Assembly (NCBI GenBank): GCA_020632795.1
Contig: JACKEV010000021.1
Coordinates: forward strand, 124,001-188,000
DNA: 64,000 nucleotides
Origin: Alphaproteobacteria bacterium
Lineage (GTDB): Bacteria > Myxococcota_A > UBA796 > CAJQPC01
Reading direction: 5' to 3'
Shown here: positions 1 to 8,819 of the stretch, piece after piece
Layout of the letters: every line of letters starts with the position of its first letter
How positions within the stretch are numbered: the stretch's first letter is position 1
Notes under the pieces: generated by a model
Databases searched by the model: none
What the model saw: only the letters and a program-made list of their open reading frames with translations
Told to the model about the DNA's origin: nothing
Made by a program: the position numbers and the translations under genes

Positions 1-287
1 AGGGCAGGTACATCCACAGCTCGTCGCCCTTCTTGAGCATCTTCGTGCCGGCGTCTCGGGCGGGGCTCAGGAACTCGGTGGCGCCCTCGTCGCCGCCCCG
101 GGCGTAGGAGCGCAGCTCGTAGACCTTGGTGCGCCGGGGCTTCACCACGGTCATCGTGGCCGTGGAGCTGCGCGTGTCGAAGGTGAGGTTCTGGTCGATG
201 CGCGTCAGCAGCGCGTCGGCGTCGGGGGGCTCGGCGGCCAGGGCGGGGGCCGCGAGCAGGGCGAAGAGGGGGAGGGCGCGTCTCATG
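1..287 (-). CDS. LolA-like outer membrane lipoprotein-sorting protein, N-terminal part (cut by left edge)
   Basis: An open frame starts with ATG at 287 and runs off the left edge; about 95 residues are visible. They begin with a signal peptide (Met-Arg-Arg, then a hydrophobic stretch ending ALAAEP). The next part, with phrases such as LLTRIDQNL, TATMTVVKP, FLSPARDAGTKML and KGDELWMYLP, is typical of the LolA-like family annotated as outer membrane lipoprotein-sorting protein. Such proteins are periplasmic carriers for lipidated or hydrophobic cargo. It lies 36 bp downstream of two FtsX-type permease genes on the same strand, so it is probably the last visible gene of that operon. The C-terminus, and so the cargo pocket, is not visible. 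Confidence 0.8.
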
Positions 288-323
288 AGGGGGATCTAAC
301 CCCTTGGAGGGGCGGGGACTTCC

Positions 324-1541
324 CTACCGACGCGCCCGCATCGCCTCCACCGGGGAGATGCGCGCCGCGCGCAGCGCCGGGGTCACCGCCCCCAGGGCCG
401 CCATGCCCACCCCCAGGGCCACCGCGAAGAGCGCCAGCTCCAGGCTGGTCTCGGCGAAGAGGGTGGTGTCCACCGGCATCGACACCCGGGTGCTGACCTG
501 GGCGCCGATGGGCAGGCCGTGGATCTCGAACCAGCGCGCCGGGCCCCAGCCCAGCGCCAGCCCCGCCAGCGCCCCGGCCCCGCCGATCACCAGGGCCTCG
601 ATGAGGAACAGCGCCACCACGCCCGCCCGGCCCAGGCCCATCGCCCGCAGCACCCCGATCTCGGCGGTGCGCTCCAGGACCGACATCATCATCGTGTTCA
701 ACACCCCCAGCGCCGCCACCAGCACGATGGCCCCGCCCAGCAGCCAGGTGACGAGCTGGACGGTGAACCCCAGGGTGGCGTAGGGCTCCCGCTGGGCCCA
801 GGACTCCACCGTCAGGCCCTCCAGGGCGGGCAGGGCGCGCAGGCGCTCCACCAGGACGTGAGGGGGCAGCCCGTCGCTGTAGACCACCAGCTCCAGCGCG
901 CCGTCGGGGATGTCGGTCATCCAGCGCAGCCGCTCGATGTCCAGGAAGGCCTGCCGGTCGGAGACCACGTTGCCCACGGCCACCAGCCCCGCCACCTGGA
1001 TCTTGATGGGGGAGATGGAGCCGTCCTGGGTCTGCCCCAGGAAGATGACCTCGTCGCCGGGTCCCGCGCCCAGCTCCTCGGCCAGGACCACCCCGAGCAG
1101 ACCCTCGTCTGGGGCGGCGGGCAGCCGGCCGACGGTCAGGCGCTCGGGCAGCTCCAGGATCTCCTGGTAGTAGGACGCCGGCGCCCCGACGATCTCGCAG
1201 AAGGTCTCCCCGACCGTGTCGCCCACGCTGGCCATGACCGGGGCGCGCAAGAGCGGCCAGGCCCGCAGCCCCTCGGCCTCGATGGCGGCCACCAGGGGGT
1301 CGGACGCGGGGAGGTTCTCGTAGAGGGGGTGCAGGGCCTCACGCTGGGCGTAGCCGGGGGCCACCACCCGGGCCTCGCCGATGACCGCCGCCACGTTGCG
1401 CAGCACCCCGCCGCCCAGGCCCTGCAGCCAGGCCAGCGAGACCACCAGGCAGGCCGTGCCCACCAGCACCGTGGCGGCGGTGAGCCCGCTGCGGCGGGTG
1501 TTGCGGAGCGCGTTGCGTGCGGCCAGCCCGAGCCAGAACAT
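324..1541 (-). CDS. FtsX/LolC-E-type ABC transporter permease (second of pair)
   Basis: 405 residues from ATG at 1541, which overlaps the TGA of the preceding permease (ATGA). The architecture is that of MacB/LolC/LolE permeases: one membrane segment near residues 20-42, a periplasmic domain to about residue 260, then three membrane segments with the FtsX signature (GVLNTMMMSVLERTAEIGVL, then RAMG) and the family-typical ending PALRAARISPVEAMRARR. Such permeases are mechanotransmission ABC transporters that extract substrates from the inner membrane or act on periplasmic partners. It probably forms a heterodimer with the permease at 1541-2740, powered by the ATPase at 2737-3408. Confidence 0.9.
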   Translation of the reverse strand: MFWLGLAARNALRNTRRSGLTAATVLVGTACLVVSLAWLQGLGGGVLRNVAAVIGEARVVAPGYAQREALHPLYENLPASDPLVAAIEAEGLRAWPLLRAPVMASVGDTVGETFCEIVGAPASYYQEILELPERLTVGRLPAAPDEGLLGVVLAEELGAGPGDEVIFLGQTQDGSISPIKIQVAGLVAVGNVVSDRQAFLDIERLRWMTDIPDGALELVVYSDGLPPHVLVERLRALPALEGLTVESWAQREPYATLGFTVQLVTWLLGGAIVLVAALGVLNTMMMSVLERTAEIGVLRAMGLGRAGVVALFLIEALVIGGAGALAGLALGWGPARWFEIHGLPIGAQVSTRVSMPVDTTLFAETSLELALFAVALGVGMAALGAVTPALRAARISPVEAMRARR

Positions 1542-2740
1542 CAGTCCGCCCGCACGGCGTCGGCCGGGTTGAGGTTCGCGGCGTAGCGCGCGGCCACCAG
1601 GCTCGCGGCGGTCGCCATCACCGCGCCGAAGACCAGCGCGGCGAGCACCGGCCCCCACGCAAACGTCGTGTAGACCTGGGTGTCGAAGGTCAGCGCCGAG
1701 GCCGCCGCGGTGGTGAACGCGGAGACGTCCACCCCCACCGTGGCCAGGTAGCCGTTGAGCGCCGCGCCCAGCAGCGCGCCCACGGTGGCCGCCGCCAGCC
1801 CCAGCAGGGCCCCCTCCAGCAGGAAGAGCGCGCGGATGTCACGCCGGCTCATGCCCATCGCGGCCAGGGTGCCCACCTCGCGCACCCGCTCGTAGGCGCT
1901 CATCGCGGCGGTGTTGGCGATGCCCAGCCCCGCGATGACCATCAGCATGACCACCACGAAGCGCACCACCTGCCGCCGGGCGTGGTTCATATCCAGCATG
2001 TCGGCGGCCTCGTCGCGGTAGGTGTTCGCGGTCCAGGGGCCGGGCATGGCCGCGGCCACCTCGGCTGCGTCCCGGCGGTCCTCCAGCCGGAGCGCGATCT
2101 GGGAGGGCCCCGCCGCCAGGGTCAGGGCCTGGGCCTGGGCCATCGGCACGAAGAAGCCGAAGTTGTCGATGGCCGGGGTGCGGGTGCGGACCACCCCCAC
2201 CACGGGCAGGGCGAGGGCGTTGATCGCGCCCTGGGCGGTGCGCAGCCGCACCATCACCGTATCGCCGACCCCCAGCTCCAGCAGGGTGGCCAGGCGCACC
2301 CCCAGCACCACGCCCTCGTCCTGGGGCCAGGCGCCCTGCAGGGCGTAGCCGTCCCGGGCGAAGACCTGCCCGTCCCGCGCGGGGTCGAAGCCGATGCCCC
2401 GGGCGCGGATGCTGTCCATCGGACCCACCAGGAAGCCGTCGAACAGGAGCCGCGGGGTCCAGGTGTAGGGCGCGAGGGCCTGGGCGAGGGGCTCGGGCAC
2501 CGGCTCCAGCACGTCCAGCGGCGCGGTCAGCGCCGAGACGGGCGCCCCGGGGGGCCGCAGCAGGACATGCCCCGACTGGCTGTCGATCTGCGCCCGCAGG
2601 ATGTTCTCGTCCAGCCCGTCGATCATGCCCACCCCGGGGATGAGGAAGGCCACCCCGGCGATGATCGCGGCCGAGGTGATCGCGGTCCGCTTGAGGTTCC
2701 GCGTGAGGCTCCGCCAGGCGAGCATCCAGAGCAGGCTCAC
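1541..2740 (-). CDS. FtsX/LolC-E-type ABC transporter permease (first of pair)
   Basis: 399 residues from GTG at 2740, chosen because it overlaps the stop of the ATPase gene as GTGA; an ATG lies five codons later at 2725. A membrane segment follows at about residues 20-45 (AITSAAIIAGVAFLIPGVG), then a periplasmic domain and a C-terminal FtsX domain containing GIANTAAMSAYERVREVGTL and AAMGMSRRDIRALFLLEGAL. It is clearly related to the following permease but only moderately similar, as for LolC/LolE-type heterodimers. The frame stays open upstream to 3046, but that part overlaps the ATPase gene and is a shadow. Confidence 0.9.
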   Translation of the reverse strand: MSLLWMLAWRSLTRNLKRTAITSAAIIAGVAFLIPGVGMIDGLDENILRAQIDSQSGHVLLRPPGAPVSALTAPLDVLEPVPEPLAQALAPYTWTPRLLFDGFLVGPMDSIRARGIGFDPARDGQVFARDGYALQGAWPQDEGVVLGVRLATLLELGVGDTVMVRLRTAQGAINALALPVVGVVRTRTPAIDNFGFFVPMAQAQALTLAAGPSQIALRLEDRRDAAEVAAAMPGPWTANTYRDEAADMLDMNHARRQVVRFVVVMLMVIAGLGIANTAAMSAYERVREVGTLAAMGMSRRDIRALFLLEGALLGLAAATVGALLGAALNGYLATVGVDVSAFTTAAASALTFDTQVYTTFAWGPVLAALVFGAVMATAASLVAARYAANLNPADAVRAD

Positions 2741-3408
2741 GGCCCGGCCTCCACCCGACCGTCGCGCAGGCGGACCACCCGCCCGGCCCGCTCCAGCACC
2801 ATCGGGTCGTGGGTGGAGAACAGGAAGGTGGTGCCGTGGCGCTGGTTGAGGTCCTTCATGAGGTCCAGCACCGCCGCGCCCGTGTGGCTGTCCAGGTTCG
2901 CCGTGGGCTCGTCGGCGATGACCAGCCTGGGGCGCTTCACCAGGGCGCGGGCGATGGCGACCCGCTGCTGCTGCCCCCCGGAGAGCTGGGCCGGACGCCG
3001 GTCCAGGAGGTCGGCGAGCCCTACCTCGGCCAGGGCCGCCGCGCACCGCGCCCGGTCCTTGGGCTGGCCGCCCAGCCGCAGGGCCACCTCCACGTTCTCG
3101 ACCGCGGTCAGCACCGGGATGAGGTTGAACGACTGGAAGACGAAGCCCACCTTCTCGGCCCGCACCCGCCCCAGCTCGGCCTCGCCCAGGCCCCCCAGGT
3201 CCTGGCCGTCCAGCACGATGTGCCCCTCGCTGGGGCGGTCCAGGCAGCCGATGAGGTTCAACAGCGTGGTCTTGCCCGAGCCCGAGGGCCCGGCGAAGGC
3301 CAGGAACGCCCCGGCGTCGATGTCGAGGTCGACGCCCTGCAGCGCGAGCACCTCGGTCTCGCCCAGCGGGTAGCGCCTCCCGACGCCGCGCAGCTCGCAG
3401 ATCCTCAT
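2737..3408 (-). CDS. LolD/MacB-type ABC transporter ATP-binding protein
   Basis: 223 residues with all ABC ATPase motifs: Walker A GPSGSGKTT near residue 40, Q-loop in VFQSFNLIP, signature LSGGQQQR, Walker B LVIADEPTANLD and the switch histidine in FSTHDP. Size and the SFNLIPVLTAVENV stretch are typical of the LolD/MacB subfamily that energises FtsX-type permeases. The 3' end overlaps the first permease start by 4 bp, so the two are translationally coupled. The true Lol system and MacB-like exporters share this signature; the LolA-like gene in the operon favours a role in moving hydrophobic cargo towards the outer membrane, which is an inference. Confidence 0.93.
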   Translation of the reverse strand: MRICELRGVGRRYPLGETEVLALQGVDLDIDAGAFLAFAGPSGSGKTTLLNLIGCLDRPSEGHIVLDGQDLGGLGEAELGRVRAEKVGFVFQSFNLIPVLTAVENVEVALRLGGQPKDRARCAAALAEVGLADLLDRRPAQLSGGQQQRVAIARALVKRPRLVIADEPTANLDSHTGAAVLDLMKDLNQRHGTTFLFSTHDPMVLERAGRVVRLRDGRVEAGP

Positions 3409-3441
3409 GGCATCGACCTCACGGAAGACCTCACGGCGGAC

Positions 3442-4653
3442 TCACAGGGCGTATCGCACGTAGGCGAAGGCGGTCCACTCGGGGATGAGCCCGCTGACGT
3501 CGAAGCGGGTGGGTCCCAGGGGGATGGTGGTCAGGAGCGGCCCCGGCGACAGCTCGCCCTCGCCCAGGGGGAGCTGCGCGCCCACGTTGAGCGACCAGGC
3601 CTGCCCCGGGGTCCAGGTGAACGTCGGCACCAGCAGGGTGGAGCGGTCCTGGAGGTTCATCACCGCCGCCACCGTGCCCCCCAGCACGTCGAGCGCCGCG
3701 ACCTGCCCGTAGAGCATCGCGTAGTGCCGCCCGATGGTGAAGCGCTGGGGCCCGGAGGCCACGCCCTCGGCCTCCAGCTCGTCCTGAAGGCAGTCGGGCA
3801 TCGGCACGGTCAGGCCCTTGGCGGCCAGGGTGTAGAGGGCCGGATCCTCCAGCCCGGTGGCGTCGTAGAGGTACTGGCCGGCGAAGACCAGCCGGTCGAG
3901 AACCGGCACGCTGTAGTCCAGCCCGGCGACCACCACCGGCGCGGGCTCGGTCAGGCTGGTGCGGCCCTCGACCCACCACCCCAGGACGAGCTGGCCGCGC
4001 AGGTCCCAGCCGGCGTAGACGTCCCCTGCCGTGGTGGCCCCGGCCAGCGCCGAGACGTCGGTCTCCAGGGCGTTGACCGTGCCCTTCACCGCGAAGCGCC
4101 CCTCGCTCAGGTCGCGGGTGAGCGCCGCCACGCCCACCACCTGGTGCCGCTCCCCGATGGGCACGGTGGCCCGGATCGCGTCCACCCCCACGCGCTGGGC
4201 CCAGGGCTGCGCCACGAACACCTGCTGGAAGAGGTCGGTGGGGTTGAAGAACTGCGCCGAGCCCCAGTTGAGCGCCTGGCGCCCCACCCGCACGTCCACC
4301 CGGGGCAGGTAGAGGTCCACGTACAGCCGCTCGACCCCCAGCAGGTCGTCGGCGCTGTCGTAGCGCGGCGGCGCGTCCAGGGAGCAGGCCGCCGCCTCCA
4401 GCACCGAGCCGAGCTGGGCCTCGGCCAGCGCGTAGCCCTCCTCCACCCGGTAGCGGCCCTGCTGCCACTCGGCCTGGACCGTCATGGACAGGCGCACGCG
4501 CTCGTGGGGCTGCACCTCCAGGGTGGGGCGGAAGACCTCGGCGGTCTCCCAGGGGCGACCCTCCAGCCCGCCGCTGAGCTGGCCCCGGACCTCGGCGTAG
4601 CCGGAGAGGTCTCCGGCCAACGCCAGCGTCGTGCCTGCCAGGAGCGCCCACAT
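3442..4653 (-). CDS. predicted outer membrane beta-barrel protein
   Basis: 403 residues from ATG at 4653, starting with a short signal peptide (MWALLAGTTLALAGDLSGYA). The rest alternates polar and hydrophobic residues in strand-length stretches and ends in the aromatic-rich AFAYVRYAL, as expected of an outer membrane barrel whose last strand carries an assembly signal. Phrases such as RVDVRVGRQALNWGSAQFFN and NPTDLF recall DUF1302/alginate-export-like barrels. It is the first gene of the ATPase-permease-LolA operon, 33 bp upstream of the ATPase. That context suggests the outer-membrane end of a trans-envelope pathway. Family assignment is tentative; barrel topology is likely. Confidence 0.72.
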   Translation of the reverse strand: MWALLAGTTLALAGDLSGYAEVRGQLSGGLEGRPWETAEVFRPTLEVQPHERVRLSMTVQAEWQQGRYRVEEGYALAEAQLGSVLEAAACSLDAPPRYDSADDLLGVERLYVDLYLPRVDVRVGRQALNWGSAQFFNPTDLFQQVFVAQPWAQRVGVDAIRATVPIGERHQVVGVAALTRDLSEGRFAVKGTVNALETDVSALAGATTAGDVYAGWDLRGQLVLGWWVEGRTSLTEPAPVVVAGLDYSVPVLDRLVFAGQYLYDATGLEDPALYTLAAKGLTVPMPDCLQDELEAEGVASGPQRFTIGRHYAMLYGQVAALDVLGGTVAAVMNLQDRSTLLVPTFTWTPGQAWSLNVGAQLPLGEGELSPGPLLTTIPLGPTRFDVSGLIPEWTAFAYVRYAL

Positions 4654-4693
4654 TCGTGGGCTGTAGCGTGTTCCTCCCCGGCGCGCTCGCCGT

Positions 4694-7219
4694 ATGATGG
4701 CGCGCATGCTCGCCCCCCTGCTCTTCCTGGCCCTCGTCGGCCCCGGTGGTCCCGGCGGCTTCGCCCCCGACCGCGACTGGGACCTCCAGCATGTCGCTCT
4801 CGACCTGAAGCTCGACCCGGAGGCCGGGAAGGTCGAGGGCACCGCCACCCTCACCGTCGCGCCCATGCCGGCCGGGCGCGGCGAGCTGGTGCTCGATCAG
4901 GTGGGCCTCGACGTCCGACGGGTGACCGCTGGCGGCGAGGTCGTACCCTGGACCCTCAGCGAGCGCGACGTCCGCGTCACCCTGGGCCCCCGGGACGGGC
5001 CGGTGGACGTCGTCGTGGAGTACGCCGCCACCCCGCGCACCGGCCTGCACTTCCGCGCCCCCGGCCCGGACAGCCCCGACACCTACGTCGAGGTCTGGTC
5101 CCAGGGCGAGGACATCGACAACCGCCACTGGCTGCCGCTGCCCGACCACCCCAAGGACCGCTTCACCGTGGACGCCCGGTTCACCGCCCCCGAGGGCTAC
5201 CGGATCCTCTCCAACGGCCTGGGCACCCGGGAGGGCGACGCCTGGCACTACCGGATGGACGAGCGCCTGGTCAGCTACCTCATCATGGTGGCCGCCGCGC
5301 CCTACCAGGTCTGGGAGACCACCTGGCGGGACCGCCCGGTGGAGGTGTGGGGCCCGCCGGACGCGAGTCGCGCCCAGCTCGAGCGGGTGGGCGCGTCGCT
5401 GCCCGACATGCTGGACTTCTTCTCGGACTACACCGGCGTGGACTACCCCTTCCCGACCTACCGGGAGGTCTACGTTCAGCGCTTCCTGTACGGCGGCATG
5501 GAGAACGCCACCGCCACGGTCATCGCCCGGAAGATGCTGGGGGACGCGGACGCGCCGATCCCCGGTCCCCGGGCCGAGTACGTCAGCGCCCACGAGCTGG
5601 CCCACCAGTGGTACGGCGACCTGCTGACCTGCCGCGGCTGGTCGGAGATGTGGCTGAACGAGGGCTTCGCGGCCTTCTTCGGGACGGAGTGGCTGGGCCA
5701 CCGCTACGGCGAGGTCCTGCGCGCGGCGCGCATCGCCCGCACCTTCGACCGCGCCCGGGACGTCGGCCCGCTGTCCGGGCGGTGGTGGTCCACTGCGGAC
5801 GGCAGCCACGGCGATCACGACGCGGTCTATGTCCGGGGGGCCTCGGTGCTGCGCATGCTCCAGGGCATGCTGGGGGACGACGCCTTCCGCGCCGCCATCC
5901 AGGTCTACACCCGGCGCCACGCCGACGGCGTCGTCGAGACCGAGGATCTGCGCCGCGCTTTCGAGGACACCACCGGCCGGGACCTGCGCTGGTTCTTCGA
6001 CCAGTGGGTCCACCTGGGCGGCGCGCCCGAGGTCAAGGTCACCCAGGCGTGGAGCGAGGGGCAGCTCACCCTGGCCCTCACCCAGACCCCGCCCGACGGG
6101 CGGGCGCCCTACGCCATGCCCGTCACCGTGGAGCTGGGCGGCGCGGAGGGCCCGGTGCGCCGCTCGTTCTGGCTGGACGGCCCCAAGGTCCGGCTCGTCG
6201 TGGACCTGCCTGAGGCCCCCACCTACGTCGCCGTGGACCCTGACGGCGCGCTGCTCCCCAGGATCTCCGTGGAGCAGAGCCCGGCGATGTGGCGGGCGCA
6301 GGCGGCGTCCGCCTCCCCCTACGCGGTGCTCCGCGCGATCCAGCACCTGGGGGAGGGGGGGGCCTCCGATGAGAGCGTCGATCTTCTCACCGCGCTGCTC
6401 CGCGACCCCGAGCTGCCGCTCCGCATCGCGGCCATCCAGGCTCTGGGCGAGCTGGACGATCCCCAGGGCAACGGGCGCATCGGCGCGGTGCTCCTGGACC
6501 ACGAGGCCGACCTGGAGGCCCGCATCGCGGCGGCCGAGGCCCTGGGCAAGGGCTCGGGGGAGGGCGACGTCGCCGCGCTCCTGTGGCGTGGCTGGGCCGA
6601 GGCCCGGCGCGCCGACGACATCGGGCACGAGAGCCTGGCCGCCGAGGTGCTGCTCGCCCTGCGCCGGCACGACCGCCAGGGCGCCCTCCGGGAGGCCCGC
6701 CAGGTGCTGCGTCGCCGCCCCGGCCGCCCTGCAGATGCCCCCCTCCACGCCGCCGCGCTGGAGGTCCTGGGCGACAAGGGGGAGCCCAAGGACCTCCAGG
6801 TCGTGCTGCGCTACCTCGACGGCCAGAGCAGCAGCGACCTCACCCACGCCGCCCTGGGCGCCGGCCAGCAGCTCGCCGAGCGCGCCCCCGCCGGGCAGCC
6901 CCGGGAGGACGCGAAGGCCCAGGTCGCCCGCGCCGCCGAGGGCCTGCTGGACGACCGCTTCGTCCGCACCCGCGGCCGCGCGATCCAGGTGCTGGGCCAC
7001 GTCGGGGACAAGCAGACCATCGCCGCGCTGGAGCGCTTCCGCCGCGTGGAGACCGAGCCCGACCTCCTCAAGCTCGCCGACAACGCCCTCTCCACCCTGC
7101 GCGCCCGGGGCAAGGGCCCCGCAGGCGAGGACGCCAGGATCGACGGGCGGATCGAGGATCTGGAGGCTCGCCTCGACGCGCTGAGCCGCCAGCTCGAGGC
7201 GCTCAGCGAGCGGCGCTGA
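4694..7219 (+). CDS. M1-family aminopeptidase with C-terminal HEAT-like repeats
   Basis: 841 residues. ATG codons at 4694, 4697 and 4706 all precede the same signal peptide (LAPLLFLALVGPGG); the first is used here. The zinc site is complete: HELAH at residues 300-304 followed by Glu 18 residues on (LNEGF), the M1 pattern HEXXH-X18-E. The exopeptidase motif appears as GGMEN at 267-271, and the catalytic tyrosine region as YVRGASVLRML. After about residue 540 come helical repeats rich in LL-RDPELPLRIAAIQALGEL-type units (HEAT/PBS lyase-like), ending in a short coiled coil. Probably a periplasmic or secreted aminopeptidase. Its last 17 bp overlap the convergent lipoprotein gene. Confidence 0.93.
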   Translation: MMARMLAPLLFLALVGPGGPGGFAPDRDWDLQHVALDLKLDPEAGKVEGTATLTVAPMPAGRGELVLDQVGLDVRRVTAGGEVVPWTLSERDVRVTLGPRDGPVDVVVEYAATPRTGLHFRAPGPDSPDTYVEVWSQGEDIDNRHWLPLPDHPKDRFTVDARFTAPEGYRILSNGLGTREGDAWHYRMDERLVSYLIMVAAAPYQVWETTWRDRPVEVWGPPDASRAQLERVGASLPDMLDFFSDYTGVDYPFPTYREVYVQRFLYGGMENATATVIARKMLGDADAPIPGPRAEYVSAHELAHQWYGDLLTCRGWSEMWLNEGFAAFFGTEWLGHRYGEVLRAARIARTFDRARDVGPLSGRWWSTADGSHGDHDAVYVRGASVLRMLQGMLGDDAFRAAIQVYTRRHADGVVETEDLRRAFEDTTGRDLRWFFDQWVHLGGAPEVKVTQAWSEGQLTLALTQTPPDGRAPYAMPVTVELGGAEGPVRRSFWLDGPKVRLVVDLPEAPTYVAVDPDGALLPRISVEQSPAMWRAQAASASPYAVLRAIQHLGEGGASDESVDLLTALLRDPELPLRIAAIQALGELDDPQGNGRIGAVLLDHEADLEARIAAAEALGKGSGEGDVAALLWRGWAEARRADDIGHESLAAEVLLALRRHDRQGALREARQVLRRRPGRPADAPLHAAALEVLGDKGEPKDLQVVLRYLDGQSSSDLTHAALGAGQQLAERAPAGQPREDAKAQVARAAEGLLDDRFVRTRGRAIQVLGHVGDKQTIAALERFRRVETEPDLLKLADNALSTLRARGKGPAGEDARIDGRIEDLEARLDALSRQLEALSERR

Positions 7220-7922
7220 GCCGCCGCCGCAGCACCCCCACCAGCGCCAGCAGCACGAGCCAGCCCCCGCCAGCCCCGCCGCCGGTCGCGCAGGACGTCG
7301 TCGACTTCCCCTCGCCGCCGGCCAAAGCGGTGAGCCGCAGATCCTCCGCCTCCAGCGCGATCCCGTCGCCGTCCACGTCCTCCCACAGCTCGCCGCTCTC
7401 GCGGGCCTCCCGGGCCCAGTTGATGGCCGCCGCGTCGTCGGGGTCCAGGGAGACGTCCTCCCCCAGAGCCTCGATGTCATCGGCGTTCAGGAAGACCGAG
7501 AGGCTCAAGGTGAACAGCAGCAACTGCCCGTCGATCTCCAGCTCCTTGTCCAGGGCCAGGGTGCCCGGGTCCATGGAGACGTCGAACGTCGTGCCGCCTG
7601 TGGTCTGCCCGGAGACGCGAAGCCCGCCCTCGTCGGCCACCAGCAGCTCCACCCCGCACCAGGTGCCCGCCGGGACCTCGACGGGGTGGTCGGAGGGCTC
7701 GAACAGGTCCACGGTGAGGTAGACGTCGAGGGTCTCGCCGGGCTCGGCGCCGCAGCCGGGCAGCCACACCTGATCGATCTCCAGCTCAGCCTGCGCCACG
7801 TCGACGTCGCTGGGGCTGTCGGTGGCCGAGAAGCCCATGTTCCCGGGGTTTCCCACGGCGGTGCCGTCCTGGGGTTCCCCGGCGTGGCAGCCGAGCAGGG
7901 CGAGCGGGAGGAGGCGGATCAT
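7203..7922 (-). CDS. lipoprotein with C-terminal MYXO-CTERM-like sorting signal
   Basis: 239 residues. The N-terminus is a very short lipoprotein signal with lipobox LLGC (Cys at residue 12). The middle is acidic and beta-rich (DVYLTVDLFEP, EVPAGTWCGVELLV), with an EF-hand-like DVDGDGIALEAEDL near residue 190. The C-terminus reads Thr-Ser-Cys, a glycine spacer, a hydrophobic stretch (GGWLVLLALVGVL) and RRR, which resembles the MYXO-CTERM tripartite signal recognised by myxosortase-type proteases. Carrying both a lipobox and such a tail is unusual. It is coupled (ATGA) to the TIGR02147 gene upstream, and its 3' end overlaps the M1 peptidase gene tail to tail. Function unknown. Confidence 0.8.
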   Translation of the reverse strand: MIRLLPLALLGCHAGEPQDGTAVGNPGNMGFSATDSPSDVDVAQAELEIDQVWLPGCGAEPGETLDVYLTVDLFEPSDHPVEVPAGTWCGVELLVADEGGLRVSGQTTGGTTFDVSMDPGTLALDKELEIDGQLLLFTLSLSVFLNADDIEALGEDVSLDPDDAAAINWAREARESGELWEDVDGDGIALEAEDLRLTALAGGEGKSTTSCATGGGAGGGWLVLLALVGVLRRRLSAAR

Positions 7923-8755
7923 GGGTCCTGGGAGAGGGGGACGAGGTTGAGGTTGAGCTGGTAGACGCGCTCGGCGCCGGCGGCCTGCTCGTCGCAGAGG
8001 TGGAGCAGGCGCTCCTGGAAGCGGTCCAGCTCGCCCTTGAGGGTGTCCACGAGGGCGACGGGGATGGCCACGGTCACGCCGAGGAAGTGGCGCTCCTCGG
8101 CGCGGGCGTTGTCCAGGGCGTCGCGGGCGCGATCCAGCATCTGCAGGTGGTAGCGCCGGGCGATGATCTTCGCCACCTCGTGAGGCGTGGCCAGGGAGAC
8201 CTCGGCGGGCCGCGTGTGCCCGTCCTCCTCGACCAGCAGGCCCAGCTCCAGCAGGGTGTCGAGGGCCTCGCGCGCCTGCTCAGGGGTGATCGGCGGCAGC
8301 ATGCGGGGGGCGATCCACGCCGGGTCGGCCTGGAAGTCGGACCGCAGGGCCATCTCCCGGATGGCCGGCGTGTACCAGGTCGTGAGGTAGCGGGCCACCG
8401 AGGCGTCGATGGGGCGGGCGTTCCGGAAGCGTCGGCTGGCCGCGACCCGCGTCCAGGCGTCGTCCCGCTCCTCCTCGGTGGTGGCCTGATCCATCAGGAC
8501 GAGGTCGCGGAAGAAGGCGGCGGCCTCGTCGTCCAGGCCCAGGGCCTGGATGAAGCCCTCCACCGTGATCGGCGTCAGGTTCCGGCGGCCCGCGATGACC
8601 TCGTTCAGCAGGGAGGGGGAGCGAACCCCGGCCCGGCGGGCGAAGAAGCGGTGGGAGAAGCGTGCGTCCGCGGCCTTGCGGGCGTCGTACCAGTCGCCGA
8701 GGAAGTCCCGGTAGGACAGGTAGGCGTACACCTCCGGTGTCGGTCCGCTGCGCAT
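7919..8755 (-). CDS. TIGR02147 / DUF4423-type putative transcriptional regulator
   Basis: 278 residues. The N-terminal part (YLSYRDFLGDWYDARKA, FARRAGVRSPSLLNEVIAGRRNLT) matches the helix-turn-helix start of the TIGR02147 family, and the C-terminal half (FFRDLVLMDQA, ALDTLLELGLLVEEDG, FLGVTVAIP) matches the DUF4423 domain. The family occurs in Fibrobacter, Bdellovibrio and Myxococcota-like genomes, often next to lipoprotein genes, and is only presumed to be regulatory. Here it precedes and overlaps a lipoprotein gene by 4 bp, so the two are made from one transcript. There is no signal peptide; it should be cytoplasmic. Confidence 0.88.
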   Translation of the reverse strand: MRSGPTPEVYAYLSYRDFLGDWYDARKAADARFSHRFFARRAGVRSPSLLNEVIAGRRNLTPITVEGFIQALGLDDEAAAFFRDLVLMDQATTEEERDDAWTRVAASRRFRNARPIDASVARYLTTWYTPAIREMALRSDFQADPAWIAPRMLPPITPEQAREALDTLLELGLLVEEDGHTRPAEVSLATPHEVAKIIARRYHLQMLDRARDALDNARAEERHFLGVTVAIPVALVDTLKGELDRFQERLLHLCDEQAAGAERVYQLNLNLVPLSQDP

Positions 8756-8819
8756 ATCCGCACCTTAGCGCGCCGCCAGCCCTCACGCGCGGCGCCGCCG
8801 TACTCAGGGCGGGTACGCC

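Noticed and set aside
2809..6213. Very long forward open frame through the ATP-binding, barrel and peptidase genes
   Set aside because: It opposes or runs out of frame with genes that have clear motifs; the protein is an Arg/Pro/His/Gly-rich shadow caused by high GC.
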